Assembly: GCA_025403435.1 (NCBI GenBank)
Contig: CM046345.1
Span: 17,526,160 to 17,590,159 of the forward strand
Reading direction: 5' to 3'
Length of the DNA: 64,000 nucleotides
DNA from: Artocarpus heterophyllus
Lineage: Eukaryota; Streptophyta; Magnoliopsida; Rosales; Moraceae
Made by a program: the position numbers and the translations under genes. The notes below the pieces were generated by a model. That model had not been told where the DNA came from and searched no databases. It saw only the letters and a program-made list of their open reading frames with translations. This document shows, piece after piece, positions 38,012 to 50,801 of the stretch; position 1 is the stretch's first letter; the number at the start of each line of letters is the position of its first letter.

Positions 38012-38985
38012 TTAGTCATGTAGTCCATATTAAAAAAAATTGTGGCTGTTAGGATCCATATTTTTTCCTCAAAGACATTTATTATGGAATAAAAGTCAAA
38101 AATATGTTTTTAGGAGTTTTTTTCAATTAATTAAATGAGCAATTTTTTCAATTAAGAAAGTTTTTTTAAGAACAAATTGATCTAAGAAAGTCAGATTTCA
38201 TTTTGGCTTAATTTTTGGTAATGTAAGTTAGTTTCCTTATATTTATTTAATTTTTAGAATTATTTATTTTTCTAATTTATTTTTAGGTTACTGTGAGTAC
38301 TGTTTGGGTTAATTTAGCCTATAAATATGTTCATCTCATTATATAGAATAAGGAAAATTTTGTATTAATAAAATTAGAGTATCTACACCTTATTTTTCTA
38401 GTTTTTGATATTCTTTGTGAATCAATAAATTATGATGTCAATTTCTGATATTTTATGTGAATCAATGGATTTTAAAATGGTACTCCGAGCATTCTTTGTG
38501 ATTCAACAAGTCTATTGATGTATCCCTTTTTAATTTTAGGTTTACAGTACATCACTTGGCAAAGGAAAATATATTAATTTTAAAGAAAATAGACCTTGAA
38601 ATTTTGAAAAATTAATAAAAAATTGTAAATTCTTCCTTTGCTTCAACTATTAAGGTGTTCAAAACAATAGTTCAAACCATTAGTTTGCACCGTGAATAGT
38701 AAAGCTTTCACATGCTACAATATAAAGCTCACATAAGCTACAATTCTTAAACTCAAACTGATAGTTTAAACCACTTTCCAAAACATCTTGTATAAGTGTT
38801 GCCTCCCTCAAAATATATATAATATATACATATAAGTGTTGCCTACTCTTTTGTTTATAAGCTTACATTGATTAAAACTGTTAGAGCTGCAACAATGGGT
38901 CGAGGCCCGTAAGCCAACTCAGGCCCGTCCTAATACAGTGATGAGCCGAGCTGGCACGGCCTGTTACTATTCAAGGCACGGCTCG

Positions 38986-40995
38986 TGTTGGAAAAAATAG
39001 TATGCAGCGGAATTTTAAAAATTTTATATTAGAGTATTTCTGAAAACACAAGTTTGACATGTTATATGCATAAATTAACCAGATCTTACTAACCTTTGTG
39101 TGCCGAAAAGCTCCCGCAATCAGTGAAGAGAAGTAACGTTCTAGAAGGACCTCAACCAACTGGCCTTCTTTGTTATTATCTATCCACGATCAGAGTGAAT
39201 GTGGGCTCACACGTACAGCTCTTCCTCCAGGTGACTCTCCTTCTAACCAATTGAGAGAACCCAAAGCTAGTGTTCGTGATTTGTGAACAAGAGCTCTTAG
39301 AGAGTTTTCAGATTCTCACAAGTAGAGTATCACTCGTAATCTCTCAATTGATTGAAATAATAATGAGACTCACTCCCTTTATATAGAGGTTGGGTTTAAG
39401 AGTCAATCCTTATTAAATAATGCCTCAAAATTCGAATCAGAATCAAATTCGGATCAATATCTGATGAACTTCGTGTGAAAACGCGTGCTCTTTTTATCTT
39501 ACATAGGCAAGCCAATCTGATCTGCCTAACCGGTAGGCCGAACTTGAGGATCGGCATGCCGAACCATTGATAAAAAATCTCAGCGAATTTTCCACCCGAG
39601 ATTCTATAGGATAAAGTCTCAGTTTTAATTCAAATAACCCAATAGAGAAGTTGTCTAATTAAAACAACTTTATCTAGATAATCTTTAGGAAAATAAATGA
39701 ATTCCTAATAATTCCACAAGTTTATCTTGATTAAATTTATTCAAAATTAAATCAACTGAAAAATAGACAAGAATTATCCGATCTCAATAATTTAACAAGT
39801 TTATCTTGAATTAATTTTGTCGCAAAATTAATTCAACCGATAAATAGACATGAATTATTTAATTCTTTCAAATTTTAACCAATCTAATAAATTTGACATA
39901 AGTCACCAATTATTGAAAAAACATGCCGTATCATTATAGGATTTTGTGAGCTAGCAAAGGGGACCAAATGGACCTATATAGTTCAAGCTCCTGATAATTA
40001 TAAAACCCAATATCCCAGATATACATTTCATAATTATCAACTCTAACGCTACTCCACTAAAAGCTTAGAGTTGCACTCTTGAACTATATAGAATTACGAA
40101 GCCCGCATAGCTAAGTCTCCATGACATATCATAGTGTATCGTATCCCCATAGGATTATCCATAACCGGCTTAAGGACAAGTTCTATCTTACTTTCCCGAT
40201 TATTTTTATCTTACGTTCCATTATCTCACCATAGGAAAACTTATCATCCAAAGACAGTATACCATTTGGTTATACCTATATATCAAAATGGTTGAGCGCT
40301 CTAGTTTTTCAATTACAAGATAAAGCATATAAGAGGATATCACTACTCCTAAAGAGGAGCTATGGATTCCATATTTATGAATAACAGGTCTACGCTATCA
40401 AGAGTCATGACTCCAACGTACCAGCATGCATACCACTATTAAAAATGTGGGTGTCACCCTTTGATACATCAAAAGACACAAGTCAAGACAATGAGTCCAC
40501 TATTCATTTTAGGATTAAGGTACAATACAAATGATTGTCTAAAGTGAATCGATTTGCCGAGACAGAATTATTAATCCAAATTAATTCACTTTATGCCCCG
40601 ATCTAACACATCGTCACTTATGACAATGTGCTAATGTTTCTATTCACGGAGTCCACCTCCGATGGCCAAGACAGACCATCTCCTAATAGAGATATAGACA
40701 ACATAACAATCTTTACATGAATAAAGTGCCCAACATTATTCCCTCGATTACGGATCTTATGATTTAGACCGGCACCTTAAGAATCGTGTCTTCTGCATAA
40801 TCTGTCCATCAAATGCCCAATTCATAAAGGTTTAAACCGACAATCTCAAATTATTGTTTGGTTAACATACATTCAAAAAATATGAACATAAAGAGGATAA
40901 GATTTGGTATATAAACAATAAATGAATTCTTTATTGATAAAAATGTCTCCGAAAACATATTACATTTTTACTCCTTAGGGCATACACGTCTAACA
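38986..40995 (-). mobile_element. Long Copia LTR (3' LTR of the truncated element)
   Basis: 2010 bp, from TGTTGGAAAAAATAG to CACGTCTAACA (TG...CA). On the minus strand the bases just before it, GTGCAAGTAGGAGAT, form the purine-rich tract typical of Copia elements. Two related LTR remnants are at 9726-11666 and 16210-18044. It contains GGTAGGCCGAACTTGAGGAT and CGGCATGCCGA near 39530-39560. Confidence 0.85.
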
Positions 40996-43900
40996 ATCTC
41001 CTACTTGCACTAAGTGAGTAAATATAACAAATCTCGCATCCTCATAGCTTCCACATGCCTCTCAAATACTCTCCTAGTAAGTATCTTCGTAAATGAATCA
41101 ACTAAATTGTCCTCTAACGTGATTTTGCACACCGTGACATGCTCACCCTCAACGAAGTCCTTTATCACATGATACTTTCAATCAATATGCTTACTCTTCT
41201 TGTGAAATCTTTGTTCCTTATCATTAGCTACAGTCGCACTATTATCACAATACAGTAATACCGCCTTATCCATAATAGGAACTACTTTAAGATCCCCAAA
41301 GAACTTGCGGAGCCACACTACTTCTTTCAAAGCATCACTAGCTGTCACATACTCAGCCTCCATCGTTGAATCCAAAGTGCAATCTTGCTTCACACTTCTC
41401 CAACTGATGGCACCGCCGCCCAGAGTAAACACAAACCCCGAAGTCGATCTCCTAGAATCTAGATAGGATTGAAAATCCGAGTTAGTATATCCTAGAGGAG
41501 TTAAGTCCTCGCCCAAATATACAAGCATATACCTTTGAGTCCTTTTTAGGTACTTGAAAATATGCTTAACTGTAACCTAGTGGTTCATCTTGCTTTCCGC
41601 CTAAAATCGACTTACAATCCCGACCGCATAACAAATATCCGATCGTGTGCAAAGCATGGCATACATTAGACTACCCACTATCGAAGCATAAGGCACCTTC
41701 TTTATGTATTCTCTTTCTTCATTAGACTTTGGAGAGTCTTTCTTAGAAAGAGTAATTCCAGACCTAGATGGTTGCCCACCTTTCATGGAATCCTGCATCG
41801 CAAACCTCATGAGAATTTTATCTATGTAGTTGGCTTATGACAAAGCGATCATTTTTTTTCTTCCTATCCCAAAAGATCTGGATACCGAGAACAAAATTAG
41901 CCTCACCCAAGTCCTTCATGTCAAACTATTAGGTCAACCATAATTTGATCGATGATAATGCCCTAATGTCATTGCCAATTAGCAGAATGTCATCTACATA
42001 GAGTAGTAGAAAAACCACATTCCTATCCTTAATCTGTTTGTAAACACATGGCTTATCCACATTTTGTGAGAACTCATAAGTCTTGATCACCTGATCAAAT
42101 CTTATGTTCCAAGAACAGGAAGCCTGCTTAAGTTCATAAATTGACTTTAGTAGCTTGCAAACCTTACTCTCTTGACCCTTGACCTTGAACTTGTCTGGTT
42201 GCTCCATATAAATAGACTCATCAAGATAACCATTTAGAAAAGCCGTCTTGACATCCATCTGCCAAATCTCGTAGTCGAGAGCAGCAGTTATGGACAAGAG
42301 AATCCGGATGGACTTAAGCATGGCTACAGGAGAAAAGATTTCCTCGTAATTGATTCCTTCCTTTTGCATGTTTAGCTACCAGTCTAGCCTTAAAGGTTTT
42401 GACCTTTCCATCTACTCCTTTTTTCTTCTTGTAGATCCACTTACGCCCTATGAGTTTTACCCCTTCGAGAAGATCCACAACCTCTCAGACTTGATTAGTC
42501 TCCATAGACTTCATCTCTGTGTTCATGGCCTTTGTCTAGAGTTTCGAATCAACATCCTCCATAGCCTCTGCATAAGTGTAAGGATCCCTGCCATGTTCAT
42601 CTGATTCAGCCAAAAAGGCCTTACCATTAAACATATACCTCTCGAGTTGATGCCTGACCCTCCCACTACGCCGAAGCCCCTTAGGTTGTTGTTCAGGTTC
42701 GTTTAGTCTTTCTACACTAATCAGAACGGTTTCATTCGACCTCCGAAGTAATTGGATCACTCCTTAACTCCTCAAGCACTACTTTACTTCGAGGCTTAAA
42801 GTTGTCCATGTAACTCTCCTCAAGGAAAGTTGCATTAGTTGAAACCACGACTTTATTTTCCTTTGGGTTATAGAAATAACCCCCTTTAGTCCCTTTTGGA
42901 TATCCTACAAATACGCAAACTTTTGAACGTGCTTTCAACTTGTACACATCCTTAAACAGGACATGAGTCGGACATCCCCATATGCGAATATGGTTTAAGG
43001 ATGTCTTCCTACCCGTCCACAACTCGTGAGGAGTTTTAGGGACCAATTTTGAAGGCACATTATTTAAAAGATAACATGCGGTTTGTAGTGTATATCCCCA
43101 AAAGGATAAATGCAATGATGAATAACTCATCATGGACCTTACCATGTCTAATAAAGTCCTATTTCTTCTCTCTATTATGCCATTCTGCTGCGGAGTGCCC
43201 GACGCAGTCAAATGGGATAAGATCTCTAAGATCTCATTCTCTAATAAGTGTCCTAGAAACTCATCAGAAAAGGCATTCTCCACCTCGATCATATCGAAGT
43301 GCCTTTATAGGTTTACCCAATTGCTTTTCCACTTCAGCCCGAAACTCCCTGAACTTGTCAAAAGTTTTGCTTTTGTGGTGCATCAAGTACACATACCCAT
43401 ACCTTGAGTAATCATCAATAAAACTGATGAAGTACTTATACCCTCCTTGTGTCTGGATGTTCATCGGTCCATAAACATCACTATGCACAAGTTCTAAAAC
43501 CCCTTCGGCTCTATTGCCCTTAGACTTGGATGGTCTTTTGGTCATTTTACCCTCCAAACAAGATTCACATTGAGGTATAAAATCTACCTTTAAGTGACTT
43601 AAAGGTCCATCTCTTACCAGCCTTTGAATCCTATTTAGGTTAATATGACCAAGGCGCAAATGCCAAAGATAAGTCTTATTAGATTGAGAAGTTTTAAGTC
43701 TTTTAGAGTTATTATCATTCATCTCAGCATTAAGCAGTAAGTCCATCTTAGGTTTGATAAAATATAGATTATTTTGCATCCATCCAGAACAGATAAAAGA
43801 TTTATTTTTACGAATCACCACTTTATTATTAAAAGAAACCAAATAGGAGTCTTTAAATAAACAAGTTATAGAAATTAAATTCCTTTTAAATTTAGGAACA

Positions 43901-44345
43901 TAAAAACAATCTCGTAAAATTAAATTCCTGTAATTATCAAAATAAAGATGGACGTCTCCCATTTCTTCCGCCAAGACTAAGGATCCATCGCCCATCCGAA
44001 GCGTGAAGTCTTCATGAAGCAGACTTCTTGTTTCTTTGAACCCCTGTAGAGAAACACAAACATGATTAGTTGCACCATAATCTATGACCCAAATGTCACT
44101 AGATTCCTCAGCTAAACAAGTTTCTAAATATAGAAGATCTCACCTACCTCCTTTGGAAAGGAAGCCCTTGCAATACTTCTTATGTACCCGACCTTCCTAT
44201 AGAAGAAGCACTTAAGCTTCTTCAGGTTCTTCTTCTTCTTTTTCTTGCTCTTGTTGTTAGCAAGAATATAAGACTTCCCATTCTTGGCTCGTTGCCTCTT
44301 TCCATTCCCTGACTTGGAATTGGAACTAGAAGCAGCTACCAAATT
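40996..44345 (-). pseudogene. Degenerate Copia gag-pol, 5' truncated
   Basis: Minus-strand order from the right: a lysine-rich gag end with a damaged zinc knuckle (CFFYRKVGYIRSIA, 44124-44342); protease/integrase start with HLRLGHINLNRIQ and CESCLEGKM, then DVYGPMN and FIDDYSRYGYVYL (43264-43995); integrase continuation with GTPQQNGIIERRNRTL (42732-43292); reverse transcriptase with WQMDVKTAFLNGYLDE and LLLYVDDILLIGND (41929-42369); SLMYAMLCTRSDICYAVG (41601-41810); RNase H with SRRSTSGFVFTLGG and TMEAEYVTASDA (41178-41528). The frame is broken into at least seven pieces. Gag N-terminus, primer site and 5' LTR are missing; homology stops near 44345. Sequence style and long LTR suggest the Tork/Angela/TAR side of Copia, as an inference. 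Confidence 0.85.
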
Positions 44346-44508
44346 GGCCTCTCTGTATTTACGATTAGTAATTGGAAAATAAGGATTCTAAATTTGGGTT
44401 TAAGAAATACAACCTGGGGACTATAGAGTTGGAAGACCTATGATTCTCTTTGTGGCTAATTAATAGAACTTGCTTAATGAGTCCTTAAAAATTGGTTCTA
44501 AATAGGAA
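44346..44508. other. Short unassigned stretch
   Basis: AT-rich bases between the truncated Copia element and the solo LTR. Possibly eroded gag or insertion-site DNA. Confidence 0.3.
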
Positions 44509-44513
44509 TATTA

Positions 44514-47261
44514 TGTGACGATTCGCCTTTTCAGGCAGTCACTTAACTTTCTTAAATATCATTTCTTAAATATTAATTTTACTTACTTAGTAAGAAAATA
44601 CTAAAATAAATTTTTTTAACATCCTTTAAAACGTTCTTAAAAACTGTTGCGACTTCTGTCGTAATTTAAGTTGAGTTACTGCTCAACAGTTGACTTTAAA
44701 ACAATTCAGGAATTATTTCTTAAAACTTACTAAGAAACATTTGCTAAAACATAGCTTAAAACTTAACTTTATAATTATATAAAACATTTTGTAAAATATA
44801 ACTTAAACTTTGAAAACATATCTTAAAACTTTGATTTTCTTAAGCTTTGAAAACATTATGTCAAATAGTGAGAAAACATTTCTTTTGAACAACAGAAGCA
44901 TACCGTAGTGGTATCCATACCCAAATCTCAACATCTGCCCTCTGCAGCACCAAGCTTCCCAAGCAGGTCTGACCGATTACCCGTAAGACAACCTACAGTA
45001 TGAAAAAACTTTTAATGAGCCTTCGTTCAGTAAGTTCGAACGTAACCTCACAAATAAATAAAACATGCTTTATAAGTTTTTCTATAAAAACCATTCTCTT
45101 AAAACATTTTTTTTTATAAACATTTTTCATAAAATATTTCTGAAATATTTTTTATAAATGTTTTTCATAAAACATTTTTGAAACGTTTTTCTTAAAACAT
45201 CATTCATAAACTTTTTCTTGAAAACATAAAAATGTTTTTTATAAACATTTAACGTAAAACATTTCTTAAAATGTTTTTCATAACACAAACATTTCGTACC
45301 AAGGAATACAAGTAAAATCAAAATGTATGATTCCATTTATGATCAATTATGAACTTTCAATTATAAGCGTCTTATGAATATTCTTTTCTTACTTTAACTT
45401 TCTATCTTTATCTTGTAACTTTCCTTATCTTACTTTAGTGTTCGTACCAACATCATTAATCATGAGATCATAAACATAATGCTTTCCTTGTGAAAGACTT
45501 GAGACCATCGAACACCGAGGTCATATACCTCACATTAAGGAGGTCAAACTTTAGCTTTACTTATGTACCTCATATCAAGGAGGCTGGTATGATATTTTCT
45601 TTTTATCTTTACTTTACCTTCTTATTAACTTCAGTGAGCATATCAAATGCAACCGCGTCATATGCAAACACATTTGCAAATCATAACTTGTACTGTATAA
45701 CTTATTGCATAACAAATGCAACATAAAAATTATAATTTAAACTGTAAAACATTATACATTAACAAAATGCAAATATACTTTAAACATAATTATTGCAAAT
45801 ACATTGCAAACTTTTACTTATTCTTTAAAACTTTATACATAACAAGTGTAAACATACTTTAAAAACAACTTGTATAATATTTGCAAACACATTTGCAAAC
45901 ATATATATAAGCATTTTAAAAATCATTTACTTCATGCTGTAAGTGAGGTTCAAAACTTACCCAGTTCTAGCTTTAACGTTCCCGTCTCATTTATTTTCCT
46001 TTCATTAGTCGGCTTCTGTGTCCTAAACTTTGTCAACCTTTGATCCCCCTTTGCTAGGCTCAAAGCTTTGTCATGCTCCTCCATAAAAACCATGACAAAA
46101 TCCCATCAAAACCCATCCAAAGTTTCAAGAGAAATATCAAAATCTCTAGAAAAAAACTTAAACTTTACCTTGAAAACTCCTTAATCTTCATCTCCTTCAC
46201 TTAAACTTGCTTTAACACATGATTTGGAGGCTTGGAATTCATCAAAAATTTGACAGAGAAAGCCTAGAGGGGGACGGTTTTTGGGAGGAAGGAAATGAAC
46301 ATTTTTTGTTTATTTTTTTGGTTCCTTCCATAAGTAAAAAAAACTTGAACTTTTATAGACTTTGATGACTCACCATCATCATCATCACTTATCATCTTTT
46401 GTAATAAAAAGTTGGGACAACTTGGCCATATTTAATTGGGCCACCCAAGGGGGTATTTTGGTAAATTTGTTTCTACCAAATTTGATGACTTACTCACATT
46501 AGTCATCACTTGACATCATCTAGCTCAACTTGGCAATATGTAATTGGGTCACCCAACGGGGTGTGGTGGCAAGTTTTCAGTTGTTGTGGTGTCCATGGTG
46601 GGTCCCACAAGGACTTTTTATACAGTCTAAATTTATACTAGCAGTATTTTTACTATACTATCAGTATTCTTTTTCATATATTTCATGAGGTCCCACAACC
46701 TCCCATACTTTTTTTCATCCATCTCATAATGTAATTCCAATATCATCCAACTTTGTATAACCTAAATTTATACTGGCAGTATTTTTCTTATACTGTCGGT
46801 CTATTTTCTACACTGCTTAGCATTCCTTATTTATCCATATTCTCCAAACAGTATTATTCCTATATTGTTTTAACTTAAGCAGACTAATTTCTATACTGTT
46901 TATTTTTAAACAGTCAAATTCCTATGTTGTATTACTTTTGCAGTGTAATATCCATACTATATCACTTTATCAGTGTACTTTCTTACACTATATTATTCTA
47001 ATATTGCATAATTTTTCATCTTATTATACAATATTTTTCTTAAACTGTATTTTTGTTTTAACATTTGTTGTAACACATTTAGCAACAATTAAGCTTTTCA
47101 GTTTATTTCTATATCATTCCTTCTTTATTTAAGGCTATGGCATGATTTTACCTTTAAAAATCTCATTTTTAACTTTTATGGAATTTATCATAAAACTTGG
47201 ATTAAACAATAATTCTCAAATTATTGCCTTTCTAATAAACTAGAAATGCTTGGGTGTCATA
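44514..47261 (+). mobile_element. 2748-bp gypsy-like solo LTR with target duplication
   Basis: It starts TGTGACGATTCGCCTTTTC and ends TGCTTGGGTGTCATA, flanked by TATTA at 44509-44513 and 47262-47266. The length equals that of the LTR at 23050-28945 after removal of its nested insert. Family blocks are in order: CTTAACTTTCTTAAATATC, ATTAATCATGAGATCATAAA, CACATTAAGGAGGTCAAACT, ATGCTGTAAGTGAGGTTC, GTCGGCTTCTGTGTCCTAAA. At 46610-47050 a run of ACTGTTT/CAGTAT words makes a loose local repeat. The frame at 45490-45726 is inside the LTR and not a gene. Confidence 0.9.
46615..47060. repeat. Loose ATACTGC/CAGTATT word repeats in the solo LTR
   Basis: Alternating phrases such as TATACTAGCAGTATTTTTAC, TATACTGTCGGTCTATTTTC and TTTTAAACAGTC recur every 30-40 bp. 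They echo the GCAGTATAAGAATACTGC phrase at 5514-5531 in the other LTR type. Spacing is irregular. Confidence 0.5.
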
Positions 47262-47266
47262 TATTA

Positions 47267-48186
47267 GAATTAATTAATTTAGGTATTTTTCAATTGAGTA
47301 CTTGGGAGAAGAAAATTAAGATACATGAGTGTTCTAAACCAATGAATGTAGGAGAATTCAAATCGAAAAGTTAAAATCGTCACAATTCAAATCCGCAAAC
47401 TAAACCAGACCATGTGTCCTAACAAATTGGCCCCTTTATAGTAAACTTTATTCTAAATTTAATTGAGATAATTACGTACTCACAGGATTATAACTTGAAA
47501 CTTTACACAAACAGTAAACTTGAAAATCAGGAGTGTTTTGCATATTATTTGAATAAGTTTGTAAAATTTCAATTTATTATGCAACACGTGACAAATTCCG
47601 TTGAATTTCCAAAAATCTTTCATGAAATTTGAAGTTAGGGACCAAATTGCCAAAACATATTAAATTCAAAAACTGAAAAAAAAGGTCACTGGTCTATGAT
47701 TCTGGTTTCGATTGGGTTATTGAGACCAAATTTTCACTGCTTCTTTAGAAATCCAAAGACCGATAATTCCAACAACCTAAATATAAATTTACCTCATAAA
47801 TTGATTCACTAAACAACAATCACTCTTGATCGATGAGCACATTTTTCTGGAATAAAAATATTTAAGAAAGAGATTTTCAAAAGAAAGGCCAACTAGTGTA
47901 CTCATTCTTTAATTGTCTCCTCCAAGACATTATATTATACAGCACTATTCACGTTACGACAAAAAATAAATCAGTGGTATGTCCCACATCCACATTAAAT
48001 TACACTTTCTACCCTGTTATTTGGTACAAAAAGACCAAAAAACCCTCCATTTTCCTGTGCATGCCTTTCTTCTTGACATAACTTTATAGCTTGTGCAAAT
48101 TGACCAAAATACACCGAGATGTTCAAACTGCCAGATTCAAACCAACCTAATCTAGTGGCATAAATTAGCCATGCATGGGTATAAGA
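47267..48186. other. Intergenic, no gene seen
   Basis: AT-rich unique-looking DNA downstream of the small membrane-protein gene. Its 3' UTR probably occupies the right end. Confidence 0.4.
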
Positions 48187-48582
48187 TTAAGACTGTGAAA
48201 CCTCACCATCTTTAGCCTTGGCGTCACTTTTCTCTTCACCAAAAACCATCTTATTTCGTCCAACTTCAACATCATGATCACCACAAGGCGTACACCTTTG
48301 GCACTTCCTCTTGACCCACCTCAAAAAGCCGCCACCGACCTCGATCCTCTCCAACGGAGCCCCCGCCTTGCGGCGGTTGTACACATGGCCGAAATAGCAC
48401 GATAGAATAGCCAAAACCGTCAACACCGAGATCACCGCGAAAAAAGGACCTATGGAACCTGAAGAAGCAGAAGCAGAAGCAAAATCCCCTCCAGAAGCAT
48501 TTCCTGGAACCGTTTCATCAGGATTTGGCAAAGCGGTTTCCCCTACTAAAGGCTGTTGTTGATTAGGCAATGTTGTTGCCAT
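48187..48582 (-). CDS. Small single-pass membrane protein, unknown function
   Basis: Intact single-exon gene of 131 residues starting at ATG 48582. The first 44 residues are Ser/Gly/Ala/Pro-rich and polar. Residues 45-68 are one hydrophobic segment (GPFFAVISVLTVLAILSCYF), followed by the basic stop-transfer NRRKAG, which predicts a cytosolic C-terminus. A basic segment with Cys94, Cys97 and Cys100 (KRKCQRCTPCGDH) follows, then a charged lysine/glutamate tail. The layout resembles short uncharacterised plant membrane proteins with a GPFFAVISVL-type span, but I cannot name a function. Base composition is GC-richer than the surroundings, as for an expressed gene, and a TATA box lies 54 bp upstream. 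The overlapping frame at 48546-48731 is not real. Confidence 0.85.
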   Translation of the reverse strand: MATTLPNQQQPLVGETALPNPDETVPGNASGGDFASASASSGSIGPFFAVISVLTVLAILSCYFGHVYNRRKAGAPLERIEVGGGFLRWVKRKCQRCTPCGDHDVEVGRNKMVFGEEKSDAKAKDGEVSQS

Positions 48583-48635
48583 ATTGGATGTTCTTGAATT
48601 TGCGTTTGGATCAAAAGGAAGTGAATTAGATTGGA

Positions 48636-48643
48636 ATTTATAG
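48636..48643 (-). promoter_or_regulatory. TATA box of the small membrane-protein gene
   Basis: CTATAAAT on the minus strand, 54-61 bp upstream of the ATG at 48582, leaving room for a short 5' leader of roughly 20-30 nt. Confidence 0.65.
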
Positions 48644-49894
48644 CATATCTATAATGTTTTGATCCAAATAAAAAGTACTTTTTTAATAAGTTCTTTTCTT
48701 TAAGGCTTCCGGGCACTTTTAATGCTTGCACGAGTGGAAAACAACATGGAAAGGGCTAAAGTATACGTAGGAATAATTAAATTAACTTTCTTTTTTTGTT
48801 TATCTATTAGACTATTTTCTTTTGGAGATATAGTAGTTTATTGTATACTTGTGCAATTCCATATGCATGGCCGCAAGATAAAGTAATGAAAACCACTTTT
48901 CCTTTTACGTGTTTAAAGTAAATCCTGCCCATGTGCTTGGTTTTCAGCTTTAATTCTTTAATTAATTTGTAAATCTAAGTTCCTTTGATAACAAATATTG
49001 TTTGCATATTCGACCTTTTGTTTTGGGTTAAGGAAAGATATGTAGCCACGTGTATTTCTTTTTATTAACTTAGGGACTAAGTTAATAAAATATTATTCTT
49101 TTTTCTTTTGAATTTTCTCCAAGTGAAAAAGACATTCACTTCTATATGGTATCACTAGTAGTAGTGCAAGATACCAACTTTAATTTCGCATAATTACCTT
49201 CAAATAATATACAAATATTTTTCTTATAGTATTCAGATCATTAGTAAAAGATTGGTGCTTTTGATATTACTACCGATACTCATCAACATTTTTGAAGGAA
49301 GAGAGAGAGAGAGAGAGTTAAGAAACGTGCTCCGCTTAATCTCTCTTTGGTTTTAAACCGTTCTTGTATCCCTTTAATATCAGAGAGAAAATAGGACAAA
49401 ATGTCAGAATAAAGAGCATAAATTTTTATGCACCCTTGTTGGGGCCTAGAGGTGCACTCCTCTGCATTTTCCCAAAAAAAGTGCTAAAGAGGCCATGGTA
49501 AACAATATCTGATGGGTTTTGTAACTCGAGAGAGTTGGAAATCTTTTCGTACAATGGGTTATTTGATTGAGTGCAATTTGACCCAAAAAAGATTTATTTA
49601 TTTAGGGAGTGATTCTCATACAACAATAAAATCAAGCCCCCTATTGGGACACAAGCATCGTTGATGTACAACTACTAACCACAATAAGATGGTATCAAAA
49701 ACCACTAGCAAATTCCCTCCCAAAAAAAAGGAGCAAAATTTACAACTCATTATTCCTTAAACTTTCCAAAATTAAATATTAATGCCATTAATATACATAA
49801 GACATAAGTTATTATGATGACAAACAACAGACAGATGTGCAGCCAAAAAAGAAAAATGTGACTCGTTAGCAAAGGGAAAAACTCAACGCAATGC
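48644..49894. other. Intergenic between the membrane-protein gene and THG1
   Basis: AT-rich, with a short (GA)n run at about 49300-49318. No gene seen. Confidence 0.5.
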
Positions 49895-50796
49895 TTAGAG
49901 GCAGAGCTTAGAGAATCCCACCTTCTCGCTAAGAATGCTTGGATGAGACTTCCAAAAGCTTGCTTCAATTATATTGCAATGTCTTAAGCAACTTTCTTTG
50001 AACAAGTTTCATTAGATAATTCTTCCTCATGTTCCATAGCATCATCTTCCTGCATAGACAAGCAAAGATTAGCTGAATTAAAACCAACTCCTTTTTTTCT
50101 TTTGCAGAATAAAAACAACTCTTTAGATTCAGAAGAAACCACTAGGACGGTACAACCTCCGCAAGATATCGTGTCTTAATTTTTGCTGTAGTTTTAGTCT
50201 TTAGAAAACAAGTTTTCAAAGTTCCAAAGATAAATTCATCCCAGTCACAACGACATTCTATGATGTTCGAATGTGGAGACCATTTGGCGTATGCAATCTA
50301 ATAACTTTGCCATGGTAAGGTCCTTAAATCTTCCCTAATTCTTAAACAAGGTCTAGCATCTAATCAAGGATGGGAAGGGAAAAAATCAAATAATCCCTCA
50401 AAACCAGAGATACCTTCTTGACAAAAGCCACGAATGTTGACCTAATAAACTTGGAACTTGGAAGTAGTTGGAATAGACTCAAATATCCATCTAAAAAATT
50501 GGTAAATCAAAGACTCTAAAGAGCCCTACGAACATAGTAAGCACCGATAAACTAACCCAATTTTTCATGTGTAAACACAAGAATCCAGTAAATGTTGCAT
50601 TGACAAATAACATTGTAGTGAGAAGTATATACTGGGGCTCCCAAACAGAGAGACAAGTAACCTTGTCCCAAAAGACGGAAGAACCTTGGCGGAACATTAC
50701 TGGTAATGTGTTGTAGTCACTGATACCAAATTGTTTAAGCAGTTCATTTTTCTCTGCTGCTCGAGTACCCTAAGAAATAAGATTTGAAAAAATATC

Positions 50797-50801
50797 ATAG
50801 G
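50797..50801. repeat. Target-site duplication, left (ATAGG)
   Basis: ATAGG precedes the LTR at 50802 and is repeated at 55919-55923 after the other LTR. It marks the insertion point in the THG1 intron. Confidence 0.95.

Larger units (their letters stand above)
34492..38985 (-). repeat. Right arm of the large inverted duplication
   Basis: Reverse complement of 29310-33866 with scattered substitutions and small indels. The outer end is cut at 38985/38986 by the long Copia LTR, which lies inside or against the GGCC-rich element. The inner end is TTTGGTTCCTAAAAACAATT at about 34494. Confidence 0.9.

Noticed and set aside
41000..44345. Reading the Copia pol pieces as separate functional genes
   Set aside because: They are consecutive parts of one polyprotein broken by frameshifts and stops, with no 5' LTR.
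50720..50735. TGATACCAAATTG resembling the Copia primer-binding site (TGATACCA)
   Set aside because: It is coding sequence of a THG1 exon (FGISDYN on the minus strand). The real primer site is at 55647-55658 next to the LTR.
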